Below, piece by piece: positions 23,151 to 31,986 of a DNA stretch of 64,000 nt (position 1 is its first letter; each line of letters begins with the position of its first letter). A program made the translations under genes and the position numbers. Origin of the DNA: ZC4RG29 sp035304385 (GTDB lineage: Bacteria > Bacteroidota > Bacteroidia > Cytophagales > Cyclobacteriaceae); NCBI GenBank assembly GCA_035304385.1, contig DATGQD010000011.1, positions 44,764-108,763 of the forward strand. Direction: 5' to 3'. The notes under the pieces were generated by a model, which ran no database searches, had not been told where the DNA came from, and saw only the letters and a program-made list of their open reading frames with translations.

Positions 23151-23215
23151 AAAAAAATAAGTACGACGATAAGGACTTACCATAACGAATGCAAAAGTAG
23201 ATTGTTGTTCTGCCG

Positions 23216-24394
23216 TCAGAGTCGCTCGATCACCATGGCCGATGCGCCACCGCCGCCATTGCAGATGCCCGCGGTACCTATCGCGGCATTGTTCTGGCGC
23301 AGTACGTTGATCAGTGTGGTCACGATCCGGGCTCCGGAAGCCCCCAGCGGATGACCCAGCGCCACGGCGCCACCGTTTACATTGACACGGTCTGCCGAGA
23401 GGTTGAGCAGCTTGTTATTGGCCAGCGCCACGGCCGAGAAAGCCTCGTTAATTTCGTAAAAATCTACTTTAGACGCCTCTACCCCGGCGCGCTTCAATGC
23501 CCGGGGGATGGCGAGCGCGGGTGTCGTGGTGAACCACAAAGGCTCCTGTGCCGCGTCTGCGAATCCGCGTATGCGCGCAAGAGGGGAGAGTTTTAACTCC
23601 AGGGCTTTTTCGCGACTCATCAGGATCAACGCGGAGGCCCCGTCATTAAGTGTGGATGCGTTGGCGGCTGTCACCGTCCCGTCTTTGCTGAACGCTGGCC
23701 TGAGCGAAGGAATTTTGTCGAACTGAACGTTCTTGAATTCCTCGTCTTCGCTTACTGGTGTCGATTTACCCTTGCGATCCTTAACATCTACAGGGATTAC
23801 TTCGTCGGCAAATTTTCCCGATGACCAGGCCACCGCGGCGCGCTGATAGGACGCAATCGCATAGGCATCCTGATCTTCCCGTGAAAGCGACAGTTCACGC
23901 GCAGTGTTGTCGGCGCATACGCCCATAGCGCAACCATCATACGCGTCGGTCAGGCCATCGTGCTGAAGCCCGTCTATCAGTTCGCCGTTGCCGTAGCGAT
24001 AGCCAAAGCGCGCCTTGAGCAGATAGAAGGGAATGTTGCTCATGCTTTCCATGCCGCCGGCTACCACAACTTCGTTCTGGCCCGTCATAATGGATTGTGC
24101 ACCCATCATAATGGCCTTCATACCGGAAGCGCAGACTTTGTTTACAAGCGTACAGGGCACATCGAAGCCCAGGCCCGCACCTGAGGCAACCTGCGTTGCC
24201 GGCGCCTGGCCAAGACCTGCCGATATCACATTTCCAAAAAATAACTCATCGACAAGTCCGGGTTCAACCCCGGCGCGTTCGAGCGCCGCCCGCACGGCTA
24301 CGCTGCCCAACTGTACTGCCGATACTGAAGCCAGGCTGCCGCCAAAACTTCCGATGGGTGTCCGCACTGCGGAGACAATTACGACTTCTGTCAC
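23216..24394 (-). CDS. Acetyl-CoA C-acetyltransferase (thiolase)
   Basis: The protein has 392 residues. The acyl-binding nucleophile is Cys88 in LVNKVCASGMKA. The His of NVNGGAVALGHPLGASGARI and the second Cys of GICNGGGGASAM complete the active site. VVAGGMESMSNIPF is another family signature. It condenses two acetyl-CoA or cleaves acetoacetyl-CoA; biosynthetic and degradative members cannot be told apart by sequence. No other fatty acid or ketone-body gene is adjacent. The start is ATG after a 200-bp spacer from batC. Confidence 0.94.
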   Translation of the reverse strand: MTEVVIVSAVRTPIGSFGGSLASVSAVQLGSVAVRAALERAGVEPGLVDELFFGNVISAGLGQAPATQVASGAGLGFDVPCTLVNKVCASGMKAIMMGAQSIMTGQNEVVVAGGMESMSNIPFYLLKARFGYRYGNGELIDGLQHDGLTDAYDGCAMGVCADNTARELSLSREDQDAYAIASYQRAAVAWSSGKFADEVIPVDVKDRKGKSTPVSEDEEFKNVQFDKIPSLRPAFSKDGTVTAANASTLNDGASALILMSREKALELKLSPLARIRGFADAAQEPLWFTTTPALAIPRALKRAGVEASKVDFYEINEAFSAVALANNKLLNLSADRVNVNGGAVALGHPLGASGARIVTTLINVLRQNNAAIGTAGICNGGGGASAMVIERL

Positions 24395-24417
24395 GTGTTT
24401 AGGTTTTGAATGTTACC

Positions 24418-24442
24418 GTAAAGCAGGCCAAGGCCGCTTTAC
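24418..24442. promoter_or_regulatory. Perfect inverted repeat upstream of the thiolase gene
   Basis: GTAAAGC (24418-24424) and GCTTTAC (24436-24442) flank an inner GGCC-AA-GGCC. It lies 24 bp upstream of the thiolase start and downstream of batC. With no T-run on either strand, an operator is as likely as a terminator. The rest of 24443-24603 shows nothing recognisable. Confidence 0.35.
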
Positions 24443-24603
24443 TGTTGTTAAAGTTCTCCACACGCCACGTTCACGGCGATCCTGGATTGGTGATCATTCC
24501 ATTGTTTCTCATTGCAACTGTAAAGTCGCCAGGGCTGCACCACCGCGCGAAACAATTCGCACCTTAATGTCAACCTGTACAATAGCTGGCGTGCTTTACT
24601 GGC

Positions 24604-25212
24604 TCACCAGTCCGGCTTCGTCCTATCCCGCGGCTGTGTAGCCTTCCGTTTCTTCTGTTGCAGGTATTGCATTTCCTGGTTCTTCATAGCCTCAAGGATC
24701 ATGCGTGCTTTTTCTTCCGACATCTTCAGCTCTTCCAGGCGCTGGGAAGGCGCGGGCTTCTCTTCGCTTTTTTCTTCCTCCTCTTCGTCAGGCTTTGAGG
24801 GCTCGGCTTCTTCCTGCTCGGCGTCGGTCTTCTTTTCCTCGTCCTCTTGTTTTTTGTCGTTCTCCTCCTGCTTCTTGTCTTCAGCGTTTTCCTGTTGGTC
24901 TTTCTGCTCCTGGTCTTTCTGATCCTGGTTTTGATCCTGCTTGTCTTTGTCCTGCTTCTGTTGTTCCTGATTTTGTTGTTGTTGCTGCTGTTTCTTTTCC
25001 TGCTCGAGCAACTTTCTCAGCGCTTCCAGTTTTTCACTGTTGGGTTTGATCTTCAGACCTTCCTTGACCGTTGTCAATGCCTCATCGTATTTCTTTTCGA
25101 TGTATTGCGCGGACGCGGTGTGAAATTTTTCTTCTGCACGGGCAATGGTCTGACCGCTGACAGCGTGGGCAGCAAACGTGGCAAAAAAGACAACTAGAGC
25201 GAGCCGTACCAT
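24604..25212 (-). CDS. batC: BatC-like TPR protein with Q/K/E-rich low-complexity region
   Basis: The protein has 202 residues with a signal peptide (VRLALVVFFATFAAHAVSGQ). A single TPR-like pair (residues 25-65, YIEKKYDEALTTVKEGLKIKP) is followed by a tract of about 90 residues almost entirely Gln, Lys, Asp and Glu (about 70-160) and a short basic C terminus. BatC proteins of Bacteroidota Bat operons have this layout. Coming after a VWA protein and a TPR protein on the same strand supports the assignment. The low-complexity tract is periplasmic and probably disordered. Confidence 0.75.
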   Translation of the reverse strand: MVRLALVVFFATFAAHAVSGQTIARAEEKFHTASAQYIEKKYDEALTTVKEGLKIKPNSEKLEALRKLLEQEKKQQQQQQNQEQQKQDKDKQDQNQDQKDQEQKDQQENAEDKKQEENDKKQEDEEKKTDAEQEEAEPSKPDEEEEEKSEEKPAPSQRLEELKMSEEKARMILEAMKNQEMQYLQQKKRKATQPRDRTKPDW

Positions 25213-25228
25213 AAATCGATGCTTTGGT

Positions 25229-25975
25229 TTATGAACGTGACAGACTATCGATTCTTATAATATTTTCTAAGCGCACAGCGAAGTCCTCGTATCCTCGCCT
25301 GATCTGGGCGTCGCGCTCAAAGGCGCTTTTCAGCAAATCGCGGGCCGCTTTGTAATTGCGACGATGGATCAGTTCCCGGACCTGACTCATGACTATTTCC
25401 GGATAATCAATTCTGAGACGGATAAGTTCATAATTGTACCGCGCAGCGTCATTGTCGGGGTCAAAACGCAGGGCATTTCGGAACTGCTCCGCGGCCTCGG
25501 CCATCCCCGCCGCTTCGTCTTGCGGATTCCTTAGTCCATAGGCGATGACCCCGAGTTGATTAAAGGCACGGGAACCCAGGTATTTATTTGAGCCCGGTGC
25601 CGTAAGTTTATCATAATTCACGGTCACTCCGTTCACTACCATCAACTCCCTCATGCGGTTCAGCGCGGTGGAGTCGATTGGCTGCCGATCGCGCGCACGA
25701 CCTGTGGAGTCGAATCGTGCCGCCATCAGGCCAGCGTGGGCCAGGTTGAGCTGTGCGGCTTCATTCTTAAAGCCCAGGGTGTCGACAAGAAACTGGAGCG
25801 ACGACAGTGCGTCGCTATATTCGGCGGAGGTGTATGCGGCACGTGCCTCCCGAGCCAACGTGTGCGACTGAATAGCCTTTGTTGATCTTCCGAAAATGAA
25901 AGCGAACACGAGCAGCGCCGCGCCGACAAGGGCAAAGGTGTAAGCCAGGAGTTGGAGGAAGCGGTCGTCGTTCAT
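25229..25975 (-). CDS. TPR-type membrane-anchored protein of the Bat cluster
   Basis: The protein has 248 residues. One N-terminal transmembrane helix (about 8-28, LLAYTFALVGAALLVFAFIF) is followed by helical repeat sequence: AREARAAYTSAEYSDALSSLQFLVDTLG and AAEQFRNALRFDPDNDAARYNYELIRLRID, the latter a clear TPR. It starts ATGA-overlapped (4 nt) with the VWA gene and is followed 16 bp later by batC, so it is translationally coupled within the cluster. Probably a periplasmic scaffold; the exact function is unknown. Confidence 0.75.
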   Translation of the reverse strand: MNDDRFLQLLAYTFALVGAALLVFAFIFGRSTKAIQSHTLAREARAAYTSAEYSDALSSLQFLVDTLGFKNEAAQLNLAHAGLMAARFDSTGRARDRQPIDSTALNRMRELMVVNGVTVNYDKLTAPGSNKYLGSRAFNQLGVIAYGLRNPQDEAAGMAEAAEQFRNALRFDPDNDAARYNYELIRLRIDYPEIVMSQVRELIHRRNYKAARDLLKSAFERDAQIRRGYEDFAVRLENIIRIDSLSRS

Positions 25976-26943
25976 ATTCGAAAAGTATGGACGGAAACCA
26001 GGATATCAATAGTCAGTAAAATGATGGCAAGGCCAAGAAAATAAAAGTAGCGGTTTGCAGTCACGTCGACATACCGTGCTTCACGAAACTCACCTTCGAT
26101 CTGTCCGATCGTGTTGATGAGTCGGGCCACGTCATTTCTCGATGCGTTGATCTCGAAATACTGACCTCCGGTCTGACTTGCCAGCGAGCGCAGTGAGCGT
26201 GAATTCAATTTCGACACCACCACATTTCCCTGGCGATCTTTTTTGTATCCGCCGTTGGTTTGAATGCGCCCTCCGTCTTCGGTGCCGACTCCGAGGGTGA
26301 ATAACGCGATACCTTTGTTCTCAATCCTGCGCGCTATCTCCGCCGTATTCTCTCCGAAGTCCTCGCCATCGCTAATCAGGATCAGTACCTTCGACTTAGC
26401 CTGCCTTACGCTGCCTGCATCTTCCGCTTCGATTTTCTTAATGGCGAGTTCCAGGGCGGGACCAAAGTCTGTCCCCGAAGGGGGCACAAGGCCTGTGTTC
26501 ATGGTCTCGATGAACAGGTTCAAGGCGTTCTGATCGTATGTCAGCGGGCATTGCATAAACGCTTCTGAAGAAAATATAATGAGACCGATACGATCGGAGT
26601 TGAACGCGGTGACAATTTTCTTAAGTTCAAATTTGACCTTCTCCAAACGCGTGGGCTGAATATCAAACGCGTCCATCGACTTCGACAAGTCCACACAGAT
26701 CATAATGTCCTTTCCAACCGACTGGACCTCCTTTCTCGCATCACCGAAAGAAGGGCCGAGAAGCGCAAAGAGGAGCAGGGCGAACAGGGCCGTCCTGAGA
26801 AACAATTTGAAGAATACGGAATGAAACGGCGTATTGAGTTGCCTCGCGATGCGGATGACGCGCGCCAGGTAAAGGAAGTAAAACAAGGCGAACGCCGCGA
26901 CGAAAACCAGTTCAGTTAATCCAAAAGCCCTATAAAATTCCAC
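25972..26943 (-). CDS. VWA domain membrane protein (BatA/BatB family)
   Basis: The protein has 323 residues. Two N-terminal hydrophobic helices (about 10-30, 48-66) and one C-terminal helix (about 300-318) flank a von Willebrand A domain. The MIDAS residues are visible: DLSKS in MICVDLSKSMDAFD, the Thr in PPSGTDFGPALELA, and the Asp in LILISDGEDFG. This is the BatA/BatB architecture (the aerotolerance operon of Bacteroides), thought to act in envelope stress with MoxR ATPase. Only one VWA gene is present, against the usual two, and no MoxR or DUF58 gene lies in the window. Confidence 0.88.
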   Translation of the reverse strand: MEFYRAFGLTELVFVAAFALFYFLYLARVIRIARQLNTPFHSVFFKLFLRTALFALLLFALLGPSFGDARKEVQSVGKDIMICVDLSKSMDAFDIQPTRLEKVKFELKKIVTAFNSDRIGLIIFSSEAFMQCPLTYDQNALNLFIETMNTGLVPPSGTDFGPALELAIKKIEAEDAGSVRQAKSKVLILISDGEDFGENTAEIARRIENKGIALFTLGVGTEDGGRIQTNGGYKKDRQGNVVVSKLNSRSLRSLASQTGGQYFEINASRNDVARLINTIGQIEGEFREARYVDVTANRYFYFLGLAIILLTIDILVSVHTFRI

Positions 26944-26996
26944 GCCCGAAATCCGTTAATTCTGGATTCTTGCAATTAACAATAGCAGTCAGGGAT

Positions 26997-27521
26997 TTAC
27001 AAATGGGGGCTTTCTTTTCTACCCCGGTCTAGCCGGTAAACATGGCACCGATCAGCGCCAAAGGTTCGTGCTTCTGTGAACCGGAATCCCAACCGCTCAT
27101 AAAACCGGTGCGCCCTTACGTTCGAGGCCAGCGGGTCAACCAGGATCGCCGTAACCGCCGGATCATCGAAACACCGTGCAATCACCTGAATCATAATGCG
27201 CGTGCCATACCCTTTACCTAAATACGCAACGTCTCCTATCCAGATGTCAATTGCCCGGAGGTTGGGCTCAACGTCGTCCCAATAATGCGACTCTTCCGTC
27301 GCCGGGTCAATAATCTGCACGAAGCCAATAGGCTTTCCGTCGAGTTCCGCGATCAGCATTTCCCGCCACGGTGGCTTTCGCGACAATTCTTCCCCCCAGT
27401 GCCAATCGTCATTCGGATCCGATGCAACCACATGAGGTTGCGAATCCCAAAACGTCAGCAATTCCAGGTCCACCGGTAGCGCCTCACGCAACTGTATGTC
27501 CGATTCTTGCTTTTCTGTCAC
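26997..27521 (-). CDS. GNAT acetyltransferase, AAC(6')-like subgroup
   Basis: The protein has 174 residues. IDIWIGDVAYLGKGYGTRIMIQVIARCF and ILVDPLASNVRAHRFYERLGF match the acetyl-CoA binding and C-terminal motifs of the aminoglycoside 6'-acetyltransferase / siderophore acetyltransferase subgroup. Sequence alone does not establish resistance; many chromosomal relatives have other substrates. It precedes the VWA gene by 53 bp on the same strand and could be cotranscribed. It is divergent from the GH53 gene. Confidence 0.85.
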   Translation of the reverse strand: MTEKQESDIQLREALPVDLELLTFWDSQPHVVASDPNDDWHWGEELSRKPPWREMLIAELDGKPIGFVQIIDPATEESHYWDDVEPNLRAIDIWIGDVAYLGKGYGTRIMIQVIARCFDDPAVTAILVDPLASNVRAHRFYERLGFRFTEARTFGADRCHVYRLDRGRKESPHL

Positions 27522-27633
27522 TGGATTTTCTCCAATCTTTCAATACTATGTCCCACTATCTTCATCATCCTGTAAATCCTGATCTATAATAGCTATTTTC
27601 AACGCTGATGAGCAAGGGGGTGGACGAAAACTC

Positions 27634-28830
27634 ATGAACAGAATCCGGATATCTATGGTGATGCTGGCATTGACAATGCTACTGGGTCTTCTGGCCTGCA
27701 ACGACGATGCGGGCAGTTCGGGACCCGACCCCACGCCGGTCGAACCTGAGTCGTTCCATTTTGGCGCGGACCTGTCCTACGTCAATCAGATCCTCGATCA
27801 TAACGGATCGTATCGCGATAGCGGAGAAGTGCGCGATCCCTATCGGATTTTCAGCGACTACGGTACGACGCTGGTCCGGGTACGGCTATGGCATAGTCCA
27901 GACTGGACCATTGATGTATACGATCCCCCGGGGTCTCAACGCTATCACGATTTTGCCGATGTGGAGAAAACCATCGCGAAGGCAAAGGAACACGGCATGC
28001 AGGTACTTCTCGACTTCCATTACTCCGACATCTGGGCGGATCCGGGACGACAGGAAATACCGGCTGCGTGGAAAGACATCGGCGACATCGCCACGCTAAC
28101 GGATTCGGTCTATCAGTACACATTTCGGGTACTCTCCACGCTGGCGGCAAAAGGCCTTGCGCCGGAGTTCGTCCAAACCGGGAATGAAATCAACTGCGGT
28201 ATGCTCTACACCAATGCCGCGCCGCAGTTTCCTACATGCAATGCGTGCGATGGCGCATGGGACAATCTCAGTGCTGTATTGAACAGCGCCATCAGCGCAG
28301 TACGGGACGTCTCCGCGAATTCGTCCGTCGAAACGAAAATCATCCTGCACGTCGCCGACCCAAAAAACGTGGAGTGGTGGTTCGACAACATCACAGACAA
28401 CGGCGTTACCGATTTTGATGTGATCGGGTTCTCATACTACCCCCTTTGGCACACTACCGTTGCGCCCGATCAGCTCAGCGAACAAGTCCGTTCATTCAGG
28501 CAACGTTACGACAAGCCGGTCATGATCCTCGAGACCGCTTACCCGTGGACCACAGATGGTGCCGACAGCTACACCAATATCTTTGGTGGGCAACCGCCAT
28601 TATCCGGTTATCCCTTCACTATTGAAGGCCAGTACAACATGATGACAACCATCACGCGTGAACTGAAAGACGGTGGCGGTTCCGGTGTCATCTATTGGGA
28701 GCCGGGCTGGATTACAAGTGATATGCGCGACCTATGGGGTACGGGATCCGCATGGGAAAACTGCGCGTTGTTCGATTTCGACGGTAATACGATCAGCAGT
28801 ATCAACTATATGAAGGCAGACTATGATTAA
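27634..28830 (+). CDS. Arabinogalactan endo-beta-1,4-galactanase (GH53), lipoprotein
   Basis: The protein has 398 residues. The lipobox LGLLACND suggests surface or periplasmic anchoring, and an acidic, Pro-rich linker follows. GADLSYVNQI opens the GH53 barrel. RVRLWHSP, LDFHYSDIWADPGRQ, FVQTGNEIN (acid/base Glu185), FSYYPLWH and MILETAYPW (nucleophile Glu300) are all hallmark segments. The C-terminal YWEPGWI is also typical. It hydrolyses beta-1,4-galactan side chains of pectin. It overlaps the next hydrolase gene by 8 nt, implying coupled translation of a two-enzyme set. Confidence 0.94.
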   Translation: MNRIRISMVMLALTMLLGLLACNDDAGSSGPDPTPVEPESFHFGADLSYVNQILDHNGSYRDSGEVRDPYRIFSDYGTTLVRVRLWHSPDWTIDVYDPPGSQRYHDFADVEKTIAKAKEHGMQVLLDFHYSDIWADPGRQEIPAAWKDIGDIATLTDSVYQYTFRVLSTLAAKGLAPEFVQTGNEINCGMLYTNAAPQFPTCNACDGAWDNLSAVLNSAISAVRDVSANSSVETKIILHVADPKNVEWWFDNITDNGVTDFDVIGFSYYPLWHTTVAPDQLSEQVRSFRQRYDKPVMILETAYPWTTDGADSYTNIFGGQPPLSGYPFTIEGQYNMMTTITRELKDGGGSGVIYWEPGWITSDMRDLWGTGSAWENCALFDFDGNTISSINYMKADYD

Positions 28831-31411
28831 GTGTTTGAATAAAGGGGTATGGACGATCGTCTTCCTGACAATCGTTGGACTCACGTACCTTCCGGCCCAG
28901 CGGTCCGGTGATGTGATTGTCGACAAGAACGGCACGATGCGCTGGCGCGATACACGCGAGGAAGTTCAGGGCTTCGGCGTAAACTATACCGCCCCCTTCG
29001 CCCATGCTTATCGTTCGGCAAAGCGTCTTGGCGTTCCGTTGCGGGAAGCGATCGATGCCGATATATATCATTTTGCCCGTCTGGGCTTCGATGCTTATCG
29101 CGTTCATGTATGGGATACAGAGATCAGTGACACGGCCGGCAACCTGCTGGAAAACGAACATCTCGATCTTTTCGACTATATGCTGGCGAAGATGAAGGAT
29201 CGTGGCATCAAGTTCATTCTCACGCCGATCGCGTATTGGGGTAATGGCTGGCCCGAGCCCAACGAGGACACGCCCGGATTCGCCAACAAATACGGTAAGG
29301 ATGCCTGCCTTACCGATGAGGGGGCCATCAAAGCCCAGGAGAACTACCTCTATCAGTTCCTGAACCACGTCAACCCCTATACTGGAAAAGCCTATAAAGA
29401 CGATCCCGACATTGTTGCCTTTGAGATAAGCAATGAACCACATCACAACGAGGCGCCGAAAAAAGTGACCACCTTCATTAACCGGATGGTGCGATCGATG
29501 CGAAGGACCGGATGTAAAAAGCCGATCTTTTATAACATCAGCCATAGCATCCATTTGGTGGATGCCTATTTCGATGCCGAAATACAGGGCGGAACGTTTC
29601 AATGGTATCCTACGGGCCTGGGCTTTGGTCGCGAACTTCAGGGAAATTTTCTGCCTAACGTCGACGCGTACCGAATCCCCTTTGCCGGCCGTCGCGCATT
29701 TCAACGGTCCGCCAGGATCGTATATGAATTCGATGCTGCTGACGTCGGACGATCGTACATCTATCCGGCGATGGCGCGAAGCTTCCGTACCGCCGGTATA
29801 CAGTGGGCTACCCATTTCGCCTATGACCCAACCTATATGGCGCCGTTTAATACGGAGTACAATACGCACTTTATGAACTTGGCCTATGCGCCTCAAAAGG
29901 CGCTTAGCCTGAAGCTGGCCTCCGAAGTATTTCATGCCATACCAATGCATGCGGACTTCGGGCGATATCCCGAGAATACCAGGTTTGGGCCATTTCGCGT
30001 AAGCTACGCCGACGATCTGGCGGAGATGATCACAGATACCCGGTGGATATACACCAACCATACACAGTCGACGGTGCCTTCGCCGGGCGCTCTCGTTGAG
30101 GTCGCCGGATTTGGGAATTCACAGGTAGTGCAATACGATGGACAAGGCGCCTATTTTCTCGATCGCCTCGAACCCGGTGTGTGGCGTCTTGAGGTCATGC
30201 CCGACGCCATCTGGGTAAGGGATCCCTTTGGGCGCAACAGCCTGGATCGCGTCAACGCCGTAGTAAAGTGGGGTGAATGGGAGATGACTATCGGCCTCCC
30301 TGATCTGGGGGAGAATTTTTCTATTAGGCCATTGAATGACGGCAATCAGCATATACCCCACGTTACAGGCAAGACATTCACCATCCGGCCGGGCACATAC
30401 CTGATAACAAAGCCTGATGTCACGTCGCGGTTCAATGGCGACAGTCGATGGAAGAACATCACGGTAAAAGAGTTTTACGCCCCGGCGGAGGATGTCGACC
30501 GAACGTGGGTCGTTCATGCCCCGGTGACACAACATACAGAAGGGGCGTTGGAGGTTGTGGCTACTGTTGTTTCCAGGTCGGAGCCGAAAGTGGAGTTGTT
30601 CGTTCAGGGCGTGGGGTGGAGGTCGCAGCGGTACACCATGACGCGCGAAAACGGATATACTTACAAGGCGATCATTCCCGCCGATCATGTTCAGGCGGGG
30701 TTTCTCCGATACTACATCAGCGTCACTGCGGGCGACGAAACGGTTACCTACCCGGGCGCCGTAAAGGGACACCCTTTGCAATGGGATTTCCCCGCAGCGG
30801 ATGCGTATGAGGTGGCGGTGCTCAAAGCAAAAGAGCCGGTGTATTTATTTGTGGCCGCCCGCGATCATGCGAGCATGTCGCGACAATTTACGCGCCTGAA
30901 TCGGCTGGTGCCGTCGGCTGATCCGGGTCGGACGGAGCTGCGCATTCACGTCGAAGAACTGTCTCGGGTCGATCCGGGGAATCCCAACGGCGAGCGGTTT
31001 AACGATTACTCCATGCGCTTTTATTTCGCAGACCAGGTAGCGGGCAGGAGGGAGGAGGTTGACAAGGCGCAATCGCTGGTCTTACGGGGACGGCATCTGG
31101 GTGAAGGTACGTTGCCCGTGCAGGTCGCGCTGATCACGCGCGATGGAGAGGCCTTCGGTGGCATCATCAACCTCACTCCATCCATGGAAGATCATGCATT
31201 GGCAATTGACAAACTTCAACCTGTCGACTTGGTTTTGTTGCCACGTCCGTATCCAACCTTTCTACCTTACTATTTCAAAACGAACCCAAAAGCCACCCTC
31301 GATATGGCCGACGTCGAAACACTGCAGATTTCAATCGGCCCGGGACTGGAAGAAGATTATGAAGGGGTAGTAGAGATTGGGATTGAGAGCGTAAAAACAA
31401 TGAGTGACTGA
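28823..31411 (+). CDS. GH5-like glycoside hydrolase with long uncharacterised C-terminal region
   Basis: The protein has 862 residues with a signal sequence (VWTIVFLTIVGLTYLPAQ). The first 380 residues form a GH5/GH-A clan barrel: GFDAYRVHVWD, FILTPIAYWGNGW, VAFEISNEPHHNE (acid/base Glu205), FYNISHS, and IVYEFDAADV (probable nucleophile Glu302). WATHFAYDPT follows. Residues 400-862 are beta-rich segments (including VEVAGFGNSQVVQYDGQG and FLRYYISVTAGDETVTYPG) without a family I recognise. The substrate is uncertain; its pairing with a GH53 galactanase suggests a plant cell-wall galactan or mannan. The 8-nt overlap with the galactanase gene suggests one operon. Confidence 0.8.
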   Translation: MIKCLNKGVWTIVFLTIVGLTYLPAQRSGDVIVDKNGTMRWRDTREEVQGFGVNYTAPFAHAYRSAKRLGVPLREAIDADIYHFARLGFDAYRVHVWDTEISDTAGNLLENEHLDLFDYMLAKMKDRGIKFILTPIAYWGNGWPEPNEDTPGFANKYGKDACLTDEGAIKAQENYLYQFLNHVNPYTGKAYKDDPDIVAFEISNEPHHNEAPKKVTTFINRMVRSMRRTGCKKPIFYNISHSIHLVDAYFDAEIQGGTFQWYPTGLGFGRELQGNFLPNVDAYRIPFAGRRAFQRSARIVYEFDAADVGRSYIYPAMARSFRTAGIQWATHFAYDPTYMAPFNTEYNTHFMNLAYAPQKALSLKLASEVFHAIPMHADFGRYPENTRFGPFRVSYADDLAEMITDTRWIYTNHTQSTVPSPGALVEVAGFGNSQVVQYDGQGAYFLDRLEPGVWRLEVMPDAIWVRDPFGRNSLDRVNAVVKWGEWEMTIGLPDLGENFSIRPLNDGNQHIPHVTGKTFTIRPGTYLITKPDVTSRFNGDSRWKNITVKEFYAPAEDVDRTWVVHAPVTQHTEGALEVVATVVSRSEPKVELFVQGVGWRSQRYTMTRENGYTYKAIIPADHVQAGFLRYYISVTAGDETVTYPGAVKGHPLQWDFPAADAYEVAVLKAKEPVYLFVAARDHASMSRQFTRLNRLVPSADPGRTELRIHVEELSRVDPGNPNGERFNDYSMRFYFADQVAGRREEVDKAQSLVLRGRHLGEGTLPVQVALITRDGEAFGGIINLTPSMEDHALAIDKLQPVDLVLLPRPYPTFLPYYFKTNPKATLDMADVETLQISIGPGLEEDYEGVVEIGIESVKTMSD

Positions 31412-31644
31412 CTGCCGCAAGGCGCGCCAGCGCAGGCTTTGCAATAGAGAAGACTCCGCACGAGCTTTTCTAAAGCACCTCCAAATGAAATCTCGACGGT
31501 AAAAAAATCGAGAACGACGCTCCGGCAAGACAAGAATTAAAGAAATCAATCGAACGGGAAAAAAGTTGGTCTATTGATTTTTTTGGACAAAATTGGCCGT
31601 TGGCCGATTACAAAACATACAAAAAAGCAAACACCTAACCTCGC

Positions 31645-31986
31645 ATGGCCCGCTATGCTCTTGCCCTGGACTTAAAAGACGACCCGCAGGCGATCGCGGC
31701 GTATGAAGAATGGCACCGGAAGGTTTGGCCCGAGATTCAAAAAAGCATCATCGATGCTGGCATAGACCTGATGCAGATCTTTCGCACAGGGAATCGTCTG
31801 TTCATGATCATTGAAGCGGGTGAAACGTTCAACTTTGACCGCAAGGCTGAAATGGACGCGGCCAATCCGAAAGTTCAGGAATGGGAGCGCCTCATGGACG
31901 GGTTCCAGCAGAGGTTACCCTGGGCGAAATCCGGCGAGAAGTGGGTGGTAATGGATAAAATTTTTGAATTACGTGCAGAAGATTGA
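31645..31986 (+). CDS. L-rhamnose/L-fucose mutarotase family protein
   Basis: The protein has 113 residues. YALALDLKDDPQAIAAYEEWHRKVWPEI contains the catalytic His region of the RhaM (DUF718) family, and IFRTGNRLFMIIEAGETFNFDRK and VQEWERLMDGFQQRLPWAKSGEKWVVMDKIFEL complete it. It interconverts anomers of a 6-deoxy sugar. The 233-bp spacer before it (31412-31644) holds no gene. It overlaps the lactonase frame and starts the probable fucose-degradation operon. Confidence 0.88.
   Translation: MARYALALDLKDDPQAIAAYEEWHRKVWPEIQKSIIDAGIDLMQIFRTGNRLFMIIEAGETFNFDRKAEMDAANPKVQEWERLMDGFQQRLPWAKSGEKWVVMDKIFELRAED

Noticed and set aside
26997..27521. Aminoglycoside resistance gene
   Set aside because: The protein has AAC(6')-like motifs but is a chromosomal GNAT next to housekeeping genes; similarity does not show resistance.
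28802..30061. 419-codon minus-strand frame over the GH5-like gene
   Set aside because: Antisense shadow of a gene with clear catalytic motifs on the plus strand; the frame has no recognisable domain.
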